64,000 nucleotides of DNA from Roseiarcus sp963809245 (GCA_963809245.1 CAWEIU010000003.1:1-64000), one strand, 5' to 3'; counted from the stretch's first letter, positions 1-10,881 are shown. The notes: generated by a model from the sequence alone, not told the origin. Made by a program: numbers and translations.

Positions 1-1
1 C

Positions 2-3000
2 ATCGGAGAACCGGTTTTCGGCCTCTATCCCGGCGATGTCGACAAATCGACGACATACGATTCCGACGATGCCGCTTGGAACGTCAATTCGGGCTCGGGC
101 GGACTGATCAACGCGCCGGCGGGCGCCAGCTACGTCACGGTCACGCTGACGACCAATGCGTCGATCGGCGATTATTCGAACGTGCATCTATTGGCGCCCG
201 CGACGCCTGGCGATGTCTCGATCCTATTCGTGGAGGCCTATAACGAAGCGATCGTACACCAGAAGGTGCAGATGAATTCGGGCGGCGCGGTGGCGCTCGC
301 CCAAGCCGCGGCCACCGTGACTGTGGTCGACACCGCCTCCGTCAGTTTCGGCGACCACAGCAGCAGCGTGGTCGACATCGGCAATGTCGAGGCGGGGGCC
401 TGGGGCAATGCCGATATCGACGTCAACGTCGCGGCGACGACCTACGGCCTCGCGGGAGCGCCGTCGGGCAAGGGCTACGCCAATGTGACGGCGATCAACA
501 CGCTTTACGTCGGCGTGGACACGCGGGTCGAGGCGTCCGACGGCATCGATCCGGTCGACGGAACAGCGCCGACTTACGGCGAGGTCATGCTCGCCGCCGG
601 CGATAGCCCGACCGGCGTGCAATCCGCGCTGACGCTCTATGCCGAGGCCAACCTCTTCAACAATACGATCATACCGATCAGCGGCGCGCCTGACGCGCAG
701 TCGAACGTCATCGCTACCTCCATCGTCACGATCGAAGGCGAGCCGGATCAGGTGACAAATGCGCCCAATCCCGCGGACGACACGCATTACGGCGTCAACG
801 CGGCGGGCGACATCACGATCTCGGCCGATGAGGGCCAGCTTTCGACGACCGCCACGGGCGTGGGCAAGAATATCTATCTCGAGGCGCTCTCCGAGGCCGC
901 CAGCGCGATCAGCAATCTGTTCGGTGGCGGCAGCATCACCTTCGACATCACCGGCGGCTCGACGTCCCAGAGTGGATCGAGTTCGCTGTTGATTGACGGC
1001 GAGGTCGACACCGGGGTGCAGCGTAACAAGACGCTCACGATCAGCTACGCCACCGCGGACACCGCGCCGAACGCCTATTCCGCCGGCTCATGCGACATAA
1101 CGGGCGCGGCCTGCCTCGCGCCGCCGACCAACGGCGAGATACCGGCGACGGTTTCCGGTCCTTATCCCGTCGGCGAGGCTATTCTTTCGCGCCTACAAAC
1201 GCTGCAATCCCTGCTACTCACCTACGGAGACGATCCGATCGCCTCCGGCGCCTATCAGAGCGAGATCACGTTCCTGGAGAACGAACTCGTGGGGCTCGGA
1301 CTTGGCTCGTTCCAGGGCGGACAGTTTGTCGCCGGCGCCTATGCCGGAGCGCCGGCCTTGCAAGCGCAATACCAAAACCAGCTAAACTCCGACCAGAGCG
1401 CCCTGACGCTGGTCGCGAACGCGTTCACGGCGCAAGCGGCCGCGGTCTTGCCGATCGGCGACGGCGACGTCGCGAGCGCGATCAACCTGATCGTTAATGA
1501 CACCTACGGCGTCGTCAACAGCGCCAATGCGGCTGTTCAGACCATAACAGGCTTCGCCAACTACGCTTTCGAGACAGGGAGCACGACTTCGAAAGGCGTC
1601 ACGACCAATAACGATCAAACCTTCCTCAACGACGCGAGCGACGTAACGCAACAAACCGGCAACATCCAAACCTACGCCAACAACGTCAACTCGGAATCCG
1701 CCAACAACACGGCGGCGCAGACGGACATCAATTCCCAGACGCAGATCATCATCTCGGCGTCCCAGGATATGAGCGCGGTCCCTTCGGACGCCACGGCGGA
1801 TCAGCATAAAATCGCGACAGCGAGCAGCGCGATCTCCGCTGATATGAGTGACATCAGCAGCAATATTTCCGGCGAGCAAAGCAACGCCACCGCGTTGAGC
1901 GGCTCGATCAACTCGATTTTCACCGATCTCAACTACATGGCGAACCATGCGGCCGGGTCGGCCAATTCCGGGGCGCTCGCCACTCTGATCGCGGTTCCCA
2001 CATCGCCCAACGGTTCGAACTCCATCGGGAATATCAGTCTCGCCCAGACAGCGATTTCGGGCCAACTCACGGTCATCGCGAGCGATCTGTCGGCCGTGCA
2101 AACCGCGCAGGCGAATCTGACGAACACTTCGTCGTCGACTGCGCTGACGATCAATCAGCCGATCATCCGCTCGGTCACTCAATACGCTTCGCTGCTCAAC
2201 ACGTACAATGGCGCGGTGGCGTCGGACAGCGCCAATCTCGCCAACCTGTCCGCCAATCCGCCGGCCTCGCCGGTAACCTATTATATCGAGGTTCCCAACA
2301 CGGTCGCGCGGCTGGGCAACATTGCGCTAAACGCGCAGACGGTCACGAGTCCGGATGGAACGGGCGAGTTGCTGGCGCCGGGTAACGCGTCGATCTCGAT
2401 CACCAACAATACGGCGGATACACTCGACCTCAGCAGCCTCGTCGTTCCGAGCTATGACGCGGGCTATTTGAGGGTCAACGGCGTAATCGTGAATTCGCCC
2501 GGCGACATCACGGCGTTGAATGCGGGCGGCGCCTCCTCGCATTTCGCCAGCAACAACGTCGTCACAGCGGCGAACAGCGGCTCGTTGCCGACGATCACGA
2601 TTACGAGCAACTACAATCCCAATGACGTCAGCTATTACAACCCCAGCGCCCCGCCAGGTTCGCCCTATTACCTCACGCATCAGCAGGTGGCGCCGGACAT
2701 TATTCTGAAGTCGGGCTCCGCGATCGACAACCTCAATGGCTCGGTGACGATCTTCAGCGCCGCCGGCAATATATATCAACAGGGCACGATCGACGCCGGG
2801 CAGGTGAGCATCACCGCCGCCAACGGCGATTTCGTCACCAGTTACGTCGACGGCATCGACAATATCGGCAGCGATCCTGCGAGCCAGCTGGCGCCCGGGG
2901 CGGGCATCACGGCCAATGGCGAAGTCTATATCGCCGCGCGGTACATCAATATCAACAGCACGATCCAGAGCGGCATCGCGAACTGGAGCCTCAATATCGC

Positions 3001-6000
3001 CGCGGGCGATTCGCTGACCTCATCGGATCCCACCTTGATCGGGGTGAGCCAATCCGTCCTCGACGGTCTGGTCTCGGCCTATCAGCAGGCTGTGCTGACG
3101 AATCCCTCGACGCCGTCGACCACGTCGACCGTCAATTCGATCGGTCAATCCATCACCGTCAATCTCGCGACGGGGCAAGTGCTGTTCTCAACGGCGCAGG
3201 CCGACACGTATTATCAGTCGCAAGGCGGCGCCGGCGTTTATCAGCTCGTGAGCCCAGGCAGCAACATCGGCGCTAATTTTGACGTTGCGACGCAAGAATA
3301 TGTTGTCAATTCGACCGAGGTGCACGGCGGCTATATCCAGCTCTACGGCCAGATCATGGACACCTCGCCGACCTCGGGGCAGTTGAACGTCCTCGACGGT
3401 TTCGGCACGATCAGCGTCACCAACACGACCGATCTGCCGGTCGTACTGTCCGCCTTGAGCACGGGACCCGACGCTTCAGGAACGCTGCGCGGCACCTCGG
3501 GCGTGATCGACATCACCGACGTACATCTCGACTACGCAGCCAATCCGAACAGCGCCACGCCGAACCAGGTCGACGTCACGCACACGGTTTACACGCGATC
3601 CTACGATCCGACCGACCCGACAGGTTCAGGCGACGTCATCGAACAGCAGCAATATGGAATCCTGAATTCGCAGGGCATAGCGGTCTATACCGGCGCTCTG
3701 GCCGACATTTCGACAACGGCGGGTCGCAGCGCGAGTTACGATCCGCTGGCAGGTCAACGCTATGTCTGGACCACGGCGACGGTCTATAGCGCGGTGTCTT
3801 ATTTCCAGCATGACGAGACCACGGTCTTCGGCAACAGCAATTGGAACTTCGACGGCGTCGATTCCCTCGATTTCACCAGCCCCGCGGTTCCCGGCGCGCC
3901 GACCCCGCTGCCCAACGGAGTCTACATAACCACCGACATCACACAGACGTCCACGGCCGGCACGGGGCTGAACAACATGGGGATCGTGCTCGACAATTCG
4001 CCGAGCACGGCTACCAACAGCAGTCTGGAAAACACCGCGCTCGTCACGTCGACGTTCAACTATCTCGACAATTACAACGTCAAGTACCTCCGCTCGCACT
4101 CGAGCTGTGACTGGTACACGCTCTGCATCGCGCAAGATAAGACGATCTATTACGAATTCGACGAGACCTACACCGAGATAACGACGAATTCGCAAAAGGC
4201 GGACTATACGATCGGCATCAATTTCATTGGGTCGAATACCGGTTCGATCAGCGTCCAGTCGAGCGGCAACGTTGTTCTGACCGGCGCGATCACCAATGCT
4301 TCGGGCCTCGTGTCGATAAACGCGACGGGCGGGTCCACAGCGTCGATTATTGAGGGCTCGAACGCGGCGCTGATCACCTCCGAGAATATCAGCCTGTCGG
4401 CTTCGGGGTCGGTGGGCGGCGTTTCGGATCCCAACAATCCGGCCGCTCCAGCGAAGGCTCCGGTCGCCGTGACGTTGACCCAGGCGGTCGATCACGGCGT
4501 AACCCTGAGCGGTTCGCTGACGGCGAGCGCGAGCGACGGCAACGTCGACGTTTCCGCGACGGGCAACCTGACGATCGGAACGGTGACCGCAGTCGGCGAC
4601 GTCACGCAGGAGCTAGGGCAGGTTAGGCTTTCGGCGGTCGGCTCCATTACCGGCGTGAACGCGAACGCCTATGTTCAGGCCGACGAAGTGAACCTGTCGG
4701 CGCAAAATGGTTCGATCGCCGGATATGGCGGCGCTCAGAATGCGCTGCTGGTCGATACGGGCTATACCGACGATCAGACGCTGCGCCCGTTCGGCGATCC
4801 GGCCCAGAACCCGGCGCTGAACGTGAACCCATACTATGGTCTTCAGGCTCTCTCGGCGGGCGACATCAATATCGTCTCGGGCCAATGGACGGACAATGTC
4901 GAAGGCACGATATTGGTCGACACCGTGGTTTCGAGCGGCGGCAATGTCACGCTCACGTCGCCCGGCCAGATCCTCGATAATAACCCGGTTCAAACCGTCG
5001 ATACGCGGACGTATCAACAATTGGTCGGATATTGGAACTCGTTGGCTCTGACCGCGGGCGCGGCGAATACCGCCAAGCAAGCGGCGACGATCGCGGCCTA
5101 CCAGCAGTCGATCACGCAGGAGTACGATCAATACTGGCAGATCCGCGACTCGCAGCCGGACGGCGGAGCGGCCTATAATCCCAATTTCACGATCACAATC
5201 GCGCCGGGCTCGCAGGAATATCAGGCGCTGACCGAACAATACACCAATCAGATCCTCGCAACGCAGCCCAATCTCACGCAAGCCCAGATCAACACCCAGG
5301 TGTCCCAAGACATCTCCGCGTTTGAAACGGCGCAGACCGCGCAATATCAAACGCTCAACGGCGAGGTGGGGTCGCTCACGGCGAAGTATCAGCCGGGCTA
5401 TCAATATGTCGCCACGGCGGCGCAGGAATCCAGCCTGACCGCCGGCGCGGTCTGGACGACGGATGAACTGGCGTTCTCTTTCTCCGCCGGCGTCTTGAAG
5501 ACGGTCACCAACACCAACCCCGTGGTGAAGGCGCCGAACGTCTCGGGCAGAACCGTCACCATCAACGCCGCGATGGGCGTGGGCGAGACCATCGTCGAGC
5601 CCGGTCAATCGGAGCCCGGCATCATCATTCCCGCCGGCATCGCGCCGTCCGCGCTCACCGACGATCAGAAGGTCGCGCTCGCGGCGGCGGAATCCTCCGA
5701 TCTGGAACTCACGATAGGTTCGATTCAATTGCCGGCCGGAGAGACCTTCAATCAACTCACGGCCGCGCAGCAAGCCGCCTATACCGCCGCTGCCGGGCTT
5801 ACCAACATAACTATTCCCCTCGGCGACGATCCGAGCACGCTCGACGCGGCTCAACAGGCCGCGTTGCAAGCCGCGGCGCTCGGCCTGGCGAACTTCAACG
5901 GCAGCTATCTCACGGTGCTCGTCAAGCGGCCGCTCAATTTCTCCGCCACGACAGCGCTCAATGTGACGGTGACGCAAGCGCCGAACGGCACGATCGACAT

Positions 6001-9000
6001 CGGCGACGCTTATCTCGCCTCGCAAGGCAATGCGCTATTGGGAAATATCTCCGTTCCCGGCGAGACGCGGATCAAGGTCATCGGGTCGATCGGCAACGCG
6101 GCTTCGGCTTCGCTGGTTCAGACCGGCAACATCATTCTCGAGGCTGCGAACGGCGATATCGGCGGCGTTCCGCTTGTCGGCGGCTCCGTGCTCGATCTTT
6201 CCCCGCTCAACAATGCGACGATCACCGCCCGCGCGGAGAATGGCGTCGATATCGGCGTCGCGGCGGTCAATGTCGGCGACACGAATAATGCCAATGTCGC
6301 CACGATCTATTCGCCGCAGGACGTGACTCTCACCGCTCAAGGATCGATCGTCGACGCCAACGACGACGAACTGATCAACATCCTGGGCGCCGATGTCAGG
6401 CTGAAGGCCGTCACGGGTTCGATCGGTTCGGTCGGGGATACGCTCAACGTTGCGGTCATCAGCAATGGCGGCATCTATGCGACCGCCGCTGCGCCCGGGG
6501 CCTCGGTCGACCTCTACGGCCCTTCGGGCAATAGTTTCACGATCGAGAATATCCTCGCCGGAGGTTCTGCCGCTCTGACGGCCGCGGGGGACGGAACCAT
6601 CGACGGCGATGTGTTCGCAGGCGCCGAGGTCGATATGTCCGCTGGCGGCCGGCTTGTCATGACGCAGAACGCCGATGTCGTTCCGACAACGGGTGGAGTC
6701 TCGATCGACGCGGCTTCGCTGAAAATGCTGAACGGCGCGATCGTCGACGCCGCGCTCGGAGACATCGATATCGACACTTCCGGCGACGCCCTGGTCACCG
6801 GCCTCGTCAGCGGCAGCGCGGATGCTCAGGCGGTGTCAATAATCTCGGGCGGCCATGTGCTCGCCGGAACCAATCCCAACCGGGTCGACATTACGGCGAT
6901 GACGCCAGGCGCCGGGGTCTCGATCAGCGCGGCCTTGGGCATCGGCGATGAGACGGAAGCCGATGGCGAGGCCACCGATGCGCCTAACGAGGCGCCGGGG
7001 ACGGCAAATCTGATTACGGCGACGCCGAATCCGCTGATCATCGAGACGGCGTCGATCAACTTGAGCTCTGCGGCGGACGACGTCGATGTTGCGACCGCGG
7101 CTGCGGTGACCTCGGGGACCGTGTCCGCGGCGAACGGCAGTGTCAATATTACGGCGCTGCAGGACTTCAGCGTCGGCTCAATTTCGACGCCGCTCGGAAA
7201 CATCGACCTGCAAGGCGCGGTGGCCATCATCCTGCCGAAGCTTTCGGCGGGGCTGGGGACCGGCGCCTCTGAGGGTCAGATCATCGTCAATGCGGGGGCG
7301 ACCCTGACCGTGGGAACCGCGACGAGCGGCGGCTCGCAGGATTTGACGGCGGTCGGCAATCTGACGTTCACGCAATTGACGACGACCGGAATTCCCGGCG
7401 ATCCCGGCGATGTCGGTCTGACCTCGACTACGGGCGCGGTGACGGGCGGCGACATCGACGCCAACGGCGGCGTCGACATCCACGGCGCCTCGGCAGCGCT
7501 GGACGACGTCACGGCGACGCAAGGGCCGGTCGTGGTCGTCTCCGGTTCGACGCTGACCGGATACTCGCTGACGACGGGCGGATCGGCGAGCCTGACGTCG
7601 CCCGGCGATCAGCGCTGGACCACGCTCAAGGTTGGGACGACACTGAGCGCCGATTCGACGAACGGCGCGCTGACGCTGGGGACGGCGACGAGCGGGGGTT
7701 CGCAGAATTTGTCGGCGTTGGGCGGCCTGACATTCACGCAATTGACAACGACCGGAATTCCCGGCGATCCCGGCGATGTCGATCTGACCTCGACTTCGGG
7801 CGCGGTGACGGGCGGCGACATCGACGCCAACGGCGGCGTCGACATCCACGGCGCCTCGGTAGCGCTGGACGACGTCGCGGCGACGCTGGGCCCAGTTCTG
7901 ATCGTCTCCGGTTCGACGCTGACCGGAAACTCGCTGACGACAGGCGGATCGGCGAGCCTGACGTCGACCGGCGCTCAGAACTGGACCACGCTCAAGGTCG
8001 GGACGACGCTGACCGCCAATTCGACGAACGGCGCGCTGACGCTGGGGACGGCGACGAGCGGGGGTTCGCAGAATTTGTTGGCGCTGGGCGGCCTGACGTT
8101 CACCCAACTGACAACGACCGGAATTCCTGGCGATCCCGGCGATGTCGATCTGACCTCGACTTCGGGCGCGGTGACGGGCGGCGACATCGACGCCAACGGC
8201 GGCGTCGACATCCACGGCTCCTCGGTAGCGCTGGACGACGTCGCGGCGACGCTGGGCCCAGTTCTGATCGTCTCCGGCTCGACACTGACCGGCGGCTCGC
8301 TGACGACAGGCGGATCGGCGAGCCTGACGTCGACCGGCGCTCAGAACTGGACCACGCTCAAGGTTGGGGCGATGCTGACCGCCAATTCGACGAACGGCGC
8401 GCTGACGCTGGGGACGGCGACGAGCGGGGGTTCGCAGACGCTGGAAGCGCAGGGCAATCTGACGTTCACGCTATTGACGACGACCGGAATTCCTGGCGAT
8501 CCGGGCAATGTCGATCTGCGTTCGTTCGGAGGGGGCATCGAGGGCAATTCCGTGACAGTCAACGGCGCGCTCGACGCCGATGCGCTGGGACCGATCTCGA
8601 TCGCGAATATCCTGGCGCTCGCCGGCATTCAGGTGAGTTCCGGCACTTCGATCACTCTTGGCGACGTGACGACGGGCTCGGGAACGAATTTCTTCTCCCC
8701 GATCGTCAAAATCGGAGCCCTCAGTCCCGCGCCGGGGGTGACGAGCCCGTTCGAATTCAGCATCGCGGGTCCTGGAGGCGCGGTGGGAACTTTCGCCAGC
8801 GTTATGGTCCATTCGCCGTTCCCCGTCGTCATGGGCGAATTGCGAGAGGATTCGGCGATCATCACGACTGACGCGACGTCGTTCGCGATCGACAACGGCT
8901 ATATCTTCGACACGTTGAGCCTGACGACTCCGTTCCAGACCTTATATATGAACAACCAATTCCCCGGGCCGATCAACAATATCGGGGTGCAATTGTACGC

Positions 9001-9397
9001 GCAGGATTACGCGTTCCAATTCAGCGAGAACAATTTCCGGACGACGACGACGTCCTTCGTGGTCCAGTACGATTTGCTCGCCGAGATTGTCGACGAACTG
9101 CCGGGCGGCACGGTCCTCGGCGCGAGTTTCCTGCGCGACTTCGATCGCATGGGCTGGTTGGGTGACCCCGAACTGACGCCGTCGGCGGGCGAGTTCGGAC
9201 TGCCGTGGGTACACGGACCCTGGACGTCGGCCCCGATCGTCGGCTGGCCTTCCGTTCTGCCGGAGCCGCAAGGCGTCCCCGCGGTCAACCTATTCGTCGG
9301 CGATGAAACTTGGCTGCTCGTCAGTGGGCCCGACGGATTGCGTATTGATGTGAGGCGTCATCGCAAGAAAACAACAGAGCAGAGGAATGTGTACTGA
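2..9397 (+). CDS. giant filamentous haemagglutinin/LktA-type secreted adhesin (5' partial)
   Basis: The reading frame is open from base 2, so the N-terminus, including any signal peptide and TPS secretion domain, lies before the window. More than 3,100 residues are visible. Composition is typical of large secreted beta-helix adhesins: rich in Ala, Gly, Ser, Thr, Asn and Val, almost without Cys and Lys, with many short repeats of the form G-s-V-t-l-t-A-t-G and G-D-I-x-A-G. A region of about residues 320-720 is Gln/Asn/Ser-rich and could be coiled-coil. Near the C-terminus a 122-residue unit is repeated (separate entry). No autotransporter beta-barrel is visible at the end, where the last residues are basic, so export by a two-partner or type I system is more likely; no partner gene is in the window. 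The role would be attachment or biofilm formation at the cell surface. The family assignment is from composition and repeat style only. Confidence 0.75.
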   Translation: MGEPVFGLYPGDVDKSTTYDSDDAAWNVNSGSGGLINAPAGASYVTVTLTTNASIGDYSNVHLLAPATPGDVSILFVEAYNEAIVHQKVQMNSGGAVALAQAAATVTVVDTASVSFGDHSSSVVDIGNVEAGAWGNADIDVNVAATTYGLAGAPSGKGYANVTAINTLYVGVDTRVEASDGIDPVDGTAPTYGEVMLAAGDSPTGVQSALTLYAEANLFNNTIIPISGAPDAQSNVIATSIVTIEGEPDQVTNAPNPADDTHYGVNAAGDITISADEGQLSTTATGVGKNIYLEALSEAASAISNLFGGGSITFDITGGSTSQSGSSSLLIDGEVDTGVQRNKTLTISYATADTAPNAYSAGSCDITGAACLAPPTNGEIPATVSGPYPVGEAILSRLQTLQSLLLTYGDDPIASGAYQSEITFLENELVGLGLGSFQGGQFVAGAYAGAPALQAQYQNQLNSDQSALTLVANAFTAQAAAVLPIGDGDVASAINLIVNDTYGVVNSANAAVQTITGFANYAFETGSTTSKGVTTNNDQTFLNDASDVTQQTGNIQTYANNVNSESANNTAAQTDINSQTQIIISASQDMSAVPSDATADQHKIATASSAISADMSDISSNISGEQSNATALSGSINSIFTDLNYMANHAAGSANSGALATLIAVPTSPNGSNSIGNISLAQTAISGQLTVIASDLSAVQTAQANLTNTSSSTALTINQPIIRSVTQYASLLNTYNGAVASDSANLANLSANPPASPVTYYIEVPNTVARLGNIALNAQTVTSPDGTGELLAPGNASISITNNTADTLDLSSLVVPSYDAGYLRVNGVIVNSPGDITALNAGGASSHFASNNVVTAANSGSLPTITITSNYNPNDVSYYNPSAPPGSPYYLTHQQVAPDIILKSGSAIDNLNGSVTIFSAAGNIYQQGTIDAGQVSITAANGDFVTSYVDGIDNIGSDPASQLAPGAGITANGEVYIAARYININSTIQSGIANWSLNIAAGDSLTSSDPTLIGVSQSVLDGLVSAYQQAVLTNPSTPSTTSTVNSIGQSITVNLATGQVLFSTAQADTYYQSQGGAGVYQLVSPGSNIGANFDVATQEYVVNSTEVHGGYIQLYGQIMDTSPTSGQLNVLDGFGTISVTNTTDLPVVLSALSTGPDASGTLRGTSGVIDITDVHLDYAANPNSATPNQVDVTHTVYTRSYDPTDPTGSGDVIEQQQYGILNSQGIAVYTGALADISTTAGRSASYDPLAGQRYVWTTATVYSAVSYFQHDETTVFGNSNWNFDGVDSLDFTSPAVPGAPTPLPNGVYITTDITQTSTAGTGLNNMGIVLDNSPSTATNSSLENTALVTSTFNYLDNYNVKYLRSHSSCDWYTLCIAQDKTIYYEFDETYTEITTNSQKADYTIGINFIGSNTGSISVQSSGNVVLTGAITNASGLVSINATGGSTASIIEGSNAALITSENISLSASGSVGGVSDPNNPAAPAKAPVAVTLTQAVDHGVTLSGSLTASASDGNVDVSATGNLTIGTVTAVGDVTQELGQVRLSAVGSITGVNANAYVQADEVNLSAQNGSIAGYGGAQNALLVDTGYTDDQTLRPFGDPAQNPALNVNPYYGLQALSAGDINIVSGQWTDNVEGTILVDTVVSSGGNVTLTSPGQILDNNPVQTVDTRTYQQLVGYWNSLALTAGAANTAKQAATIAAYQQSITQEYDQYWQIRDSQPDGGAAYNPNFTITIAPGSQEYQALTEQYTNQILATQPNLTQAQINTQVSQDISAFETAQTAQYQTLNGEVGSLTAKYQPGYQYVATAAQESSLTAGAVWTTDELAFSFSAGVLKTVTNTNPVVKAPNVSGRTVTINAAMGVGETIVEPGQSEPGIIIPAGIAPSALTDDQKVALAAAESSDLELTIGSIQLPAGETFNQLTAAQQAAYTAAAGLTNITIPLGDDPSTLDAAQQAALQAAALGLANFNGSYLTVLVKRPLNFSATTALNVTVTQAPNGTIDIGDAYLASQGNALLGNISVPGETRIKVIGSIGNAASASLVQTGNIILEAANGDIGGVPLVGGSVLDLSPLNNATITARAENGVDIGVAAVNVGDTNNANVATIYSPQDVTLTAQGSIVDANDDELINILGADVRLKAVTGSIGSVGDTLNVAVISNGGIYATAAAPGASVDLYGPSGNSFTIENILAGGSAALTAAGDGTIDGDVFAGAEVDMSAGGRLVMTQNADVVPTTGGVSIDAASLKMLNGAIVDAALGDIDIDTSGDALVTGLVSGSADAQAVSIISGGHVLAGTNPNRVDITAMTPGAGVSISAALGIGDETEADGEATDAPNEAPGTANLITATPNPLIIETASINLSSAADDVDVATAAAVTSGTVSAANGSVNITALQDFSVGSISTPLGNIDLQGAVAIILPKLSAGLGTGASEGQIIVNAGATLTVGTATSGGSQDLTAVGNLTFTQLTTTGIPGDPGDVGLTSTTGAVTGGDIDANGGVDIHGASAALDDVTATQGPVVVVSGSTLTGYSLTTGGSASLTSPGDQRWTTLKVGTTLSADSTNGALTLGTATSGGSQNLSALGGLTFTQLTTTGIPGDPGDVDLTSTSGAVTGGDIDANGGVDIHGASVALDDVAATLGPVLIVSGSTLTGNSLTTGGSASLTSTGAQNWTTLKVGTTLTANSTNGALTLGTATSGGSQNLLALGGLTFTQLTTTGIPGDPGDVDLTSTSGAVTGGDIDANGGVDIHGSSVALDDVAATLGPVLIVSGSTLTGGSLTTGGSASLTSTGAQNWTTLKVGAMLTANSTNGALTLGTATSGGSQTLEAQGNLTFTLLTTTGIPGDPGNVDLRSFGGGIEGNSVTVNGALDADALGPISIANILALAGIQVSSGTSITLGDVTTGSGTNFFSPIVKIGALSPAPGVTSPFEFSIAGPGGAVGTFASVMVHSPFPVVMGELREDSAIITTDATSFAIDNGYIFDTLSLTTPFQTLYMNNQFPGPINNIGVQLYAQDYAFQFSENNFRTTTTSFVVQYDLLAEIVDELPGGTVLGASFLRDFDRMGWLGDPELTPSAGEFGLPWVHGPWTSAPIVGWPSVLPEPQGVPAVNLFVGDETWLLVSGPDGLRIDVRRHRKKTTEQRNVY
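7304..8518 (+). repeat. 366-bp tandem repeat (122-residue units) inside the adhesin gene
   Basis: The units start with the codons for L-T-x-G-T-A-T-S-G-G-S-Q at 7304, 7670, 8036 and 8402, each exactly 366 bp apart. Three units are complete and the fourth stops matching after about 117 bp. Units 2 and 3 are almost identical, while unit 1 is more diverged, as expected when copies expand by unequal crossing-over. Each unit carries T-T-T-G-I-P-G-D-P-G and D-I-D-A-N-G-G-V-D-I-H-G. The period keeps the reading frame, so copy number can change without breaking the protein. Confidence 0.95.
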
Positions 9398-10188
9398 TTC
9401 GCTGAACGCCTGGGGCGGAATGTTCGCGGATCGAAGGAGATCGATGTGGATCACGAGGGCGATGGCATGCGCCGTCGCTTCGCAGGCTAACGCCCAGTCC
9501 GTACCTGCGGCGCCGCAAACCAACCCCGCGTCGCGGACCCTGGCAGGCGAATTCCTGATCGCGCTTTGCGAGATCGTCGAGATAGACGGCGACCAGCCGG
9601 TCGATCTCCTCGCGGGTTAGGGCCGGTTCCGAACACACCATACCGAAACGAATAGCGAGGTCTTTCGGTGCGACCCCGCCGGAAGCGGTTGGCGCCGCCG
9701 CGCTGACACAAATGCCTGCGGTATCCACGCCCGTCTCCGGCGGGATCGCGCGTCCAGTCGGCGACCGGAATGGACCAGCGAAATGGACCAGGATGGAGTC
9801 GTGGGAATTCGCGATGTTCCCGCCTGACCAATACCCAGTAAAATCAAATGCTTGGCAGAGATGCTGGCTGGGGGACCTGGATTCCAAGTCCAGCCCGAGT
9901 TGCCCGCAAAACCTCAGCTTTTTCCGCCGATTGTCCGGACAATGTGGGGCACCGTGTTGGTAGGTGTCAAGAGCGGTCACTCCTTGGGATCTTCCCGTGC
10001 CGCAGAAGTGGTTTTCGCATACGCCTTTCTCTACGACGGCGTGACGGCGCGACGACCGCTTCGCGCCGATCGCGGCGACTTCCAAACTCACGTAGCTCCG
10101 AAGCAGTCGCCGTGTCTCCGCCGGCCAGTTCGTGTTAGGCCAAGCCTGGTGTCGCTCAAGCCTTGTCGCTTCCGCGGCAGCACCCATT
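9398..10188. other. gap between the adhesin gene and the HIT operon; possible C-terminal gene remnant
   Basis: I find no confident gene in these 791 bases. On the minus strand, about 9675 down to 9541, one frame reads like real protein, with an amphipathic end (...RFGMVCSEPALTREEIDRLV...) resembling the C-terminus of an enzyme. It has no start or matching upstream domain, so it may be a remnant. The 20-bp tRNA-Gln 3'-end copy lies at 9865-9884 inside this gap and marks the island boundary. From 9885 to 10188 the sequence should contain the promoter of the HIT operon, but no clear -35/-10 pair stands out. Confidence 0.4.
9865..9884 (-). repeat. attachment-site copy (tRNA-Gln 3' end fragment), distal end of island
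   Basis: Twenty bases exactly match the 3' end of the tRNA-Gln(CUG) gene at 24200-24219, in the same orientation (tggctgggggacctggattc). Flanking bases diverge immediately on both sides, so the core is a compact crossover site, not a long duplication. Confidence 0.8.
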
Positions 10189-10881
10189 ATGTTAAACGAG
10201 GACAGTGAATTGGAGACAGCTTTGGGAGCTGAGATTGTGACGGGAACGCGCCGCTTCGAAGCGCTACTTGGAGGATTTCCCGATGCTGAGCACGATCGTC
10301 CGCTGATCGCTCGCTCGGAGTGGCTTGTAGCGCCGACGCTTGGCGCCATCGTGCCGAACTGGCTCCTTGTGATTCCTCGTGATTCAGTACTTAACTTCAG
10401 AGCCTGGGCCGAGTTGCATGGTCAGCGCCCGGTGCAACTTCTGCGAGACGTGCTTTTGCATCTTGGCTTGGGCGCGGACGAGATCATTTGGTTCGAGCAT
10501 GGGCCATACAGCGCGGGAACATCGATCGGTTGCGGCCTCGATCATGCGCATATCCATATCCTGATTCGTCCCTCCTTCACCTTCGAGGCCTTCACGGAAA
10601 AGGCGCGGTCAATGTCAAATCTTGACTGGACCGCTGGCGCCGGCGACGACGCCTACGGCACGCTCGTCGGCGAGAGCTCCTATCTGATTGCTGGGTCCGG
10701 CGACGCGACCATCGTCGCGCGGGGCGTCGAAGCAACCGGATCGCAGTTCTTCCGTAGAGTCGTGGGAGAGCTCGTAGATGTCGGTGACGCCTGGGATTAC
10801 CGGCGATATCCGCATGCACATCACGTCAGTCAGACGGTCAGGACCTTCCAGTCACTCGAAAGCCTAGCGCTGCATGGCTAA
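10189..10881 (+). CDS. HIT-family (histidine triad) protein, first gene of a three-gene operon
   Basis: The 230-residue product has the histidine-triad motif D-H-A-H-I-H-I, with H119, H121 and H123 as the nucleotide-phosphate-binding and catalytic histidines. It is preceded by a segment (APTLGAIVPNWLLVIPRDS, about 48-66) that matches the HIT-fold strand pattern G-x-x-x-P-x-x-L-V-I-P. HIT proteins hydrolyse or transfer nucleoside monophosphates from substrates such as Ap4A or nucleoside phosphoramidates. At 230 residues it is longer than the usual 110-150, with an extra C-terminal region. The ATG at 10189 is preferred. A TTG at 10210, just after a gagga sequence, has a better ribosome-binding site and is an alternative. 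The stop overlaps the next gene by 8 bp, which suggests coupled translation. The substrate is unknown. Confidence 0.8.
   Translation: MLNEDSELETALGAEIVTGTRRFEALLGGFPDAEHDRPLIARSEWLVAPTLGAIVPNWLLVIPRDSVLNFRAWAELHGQRPVQLLRDVLLHLGLGADEIIWFEHGPYSAGTSIGCGLDHAHIHILIRPSFTFEAFTEKARSMSNLDWTAGAGDDAYGTLVGESSYLIAGSGDATIVARGVEATGSQFFRRVVGELVDVGDAWDYRRYPHAHHVSQTVRTFQSLESLALHG

Noticed and set aside
7178..8628. 366-bp repeats considered as a CRISPR array or as a repeated minus-strand protein
   Set aside because: Units are far too long, have no spacers and keep the plus-strand frame; the minus-strand repeats are shadows.
224..9288. Many long open frames on the minus strand across the adhesin gene
   Set aside because: They mirror the codon bias of the plus-strand gene and have Arg/Asp-rich, low-complexity translations without domains.
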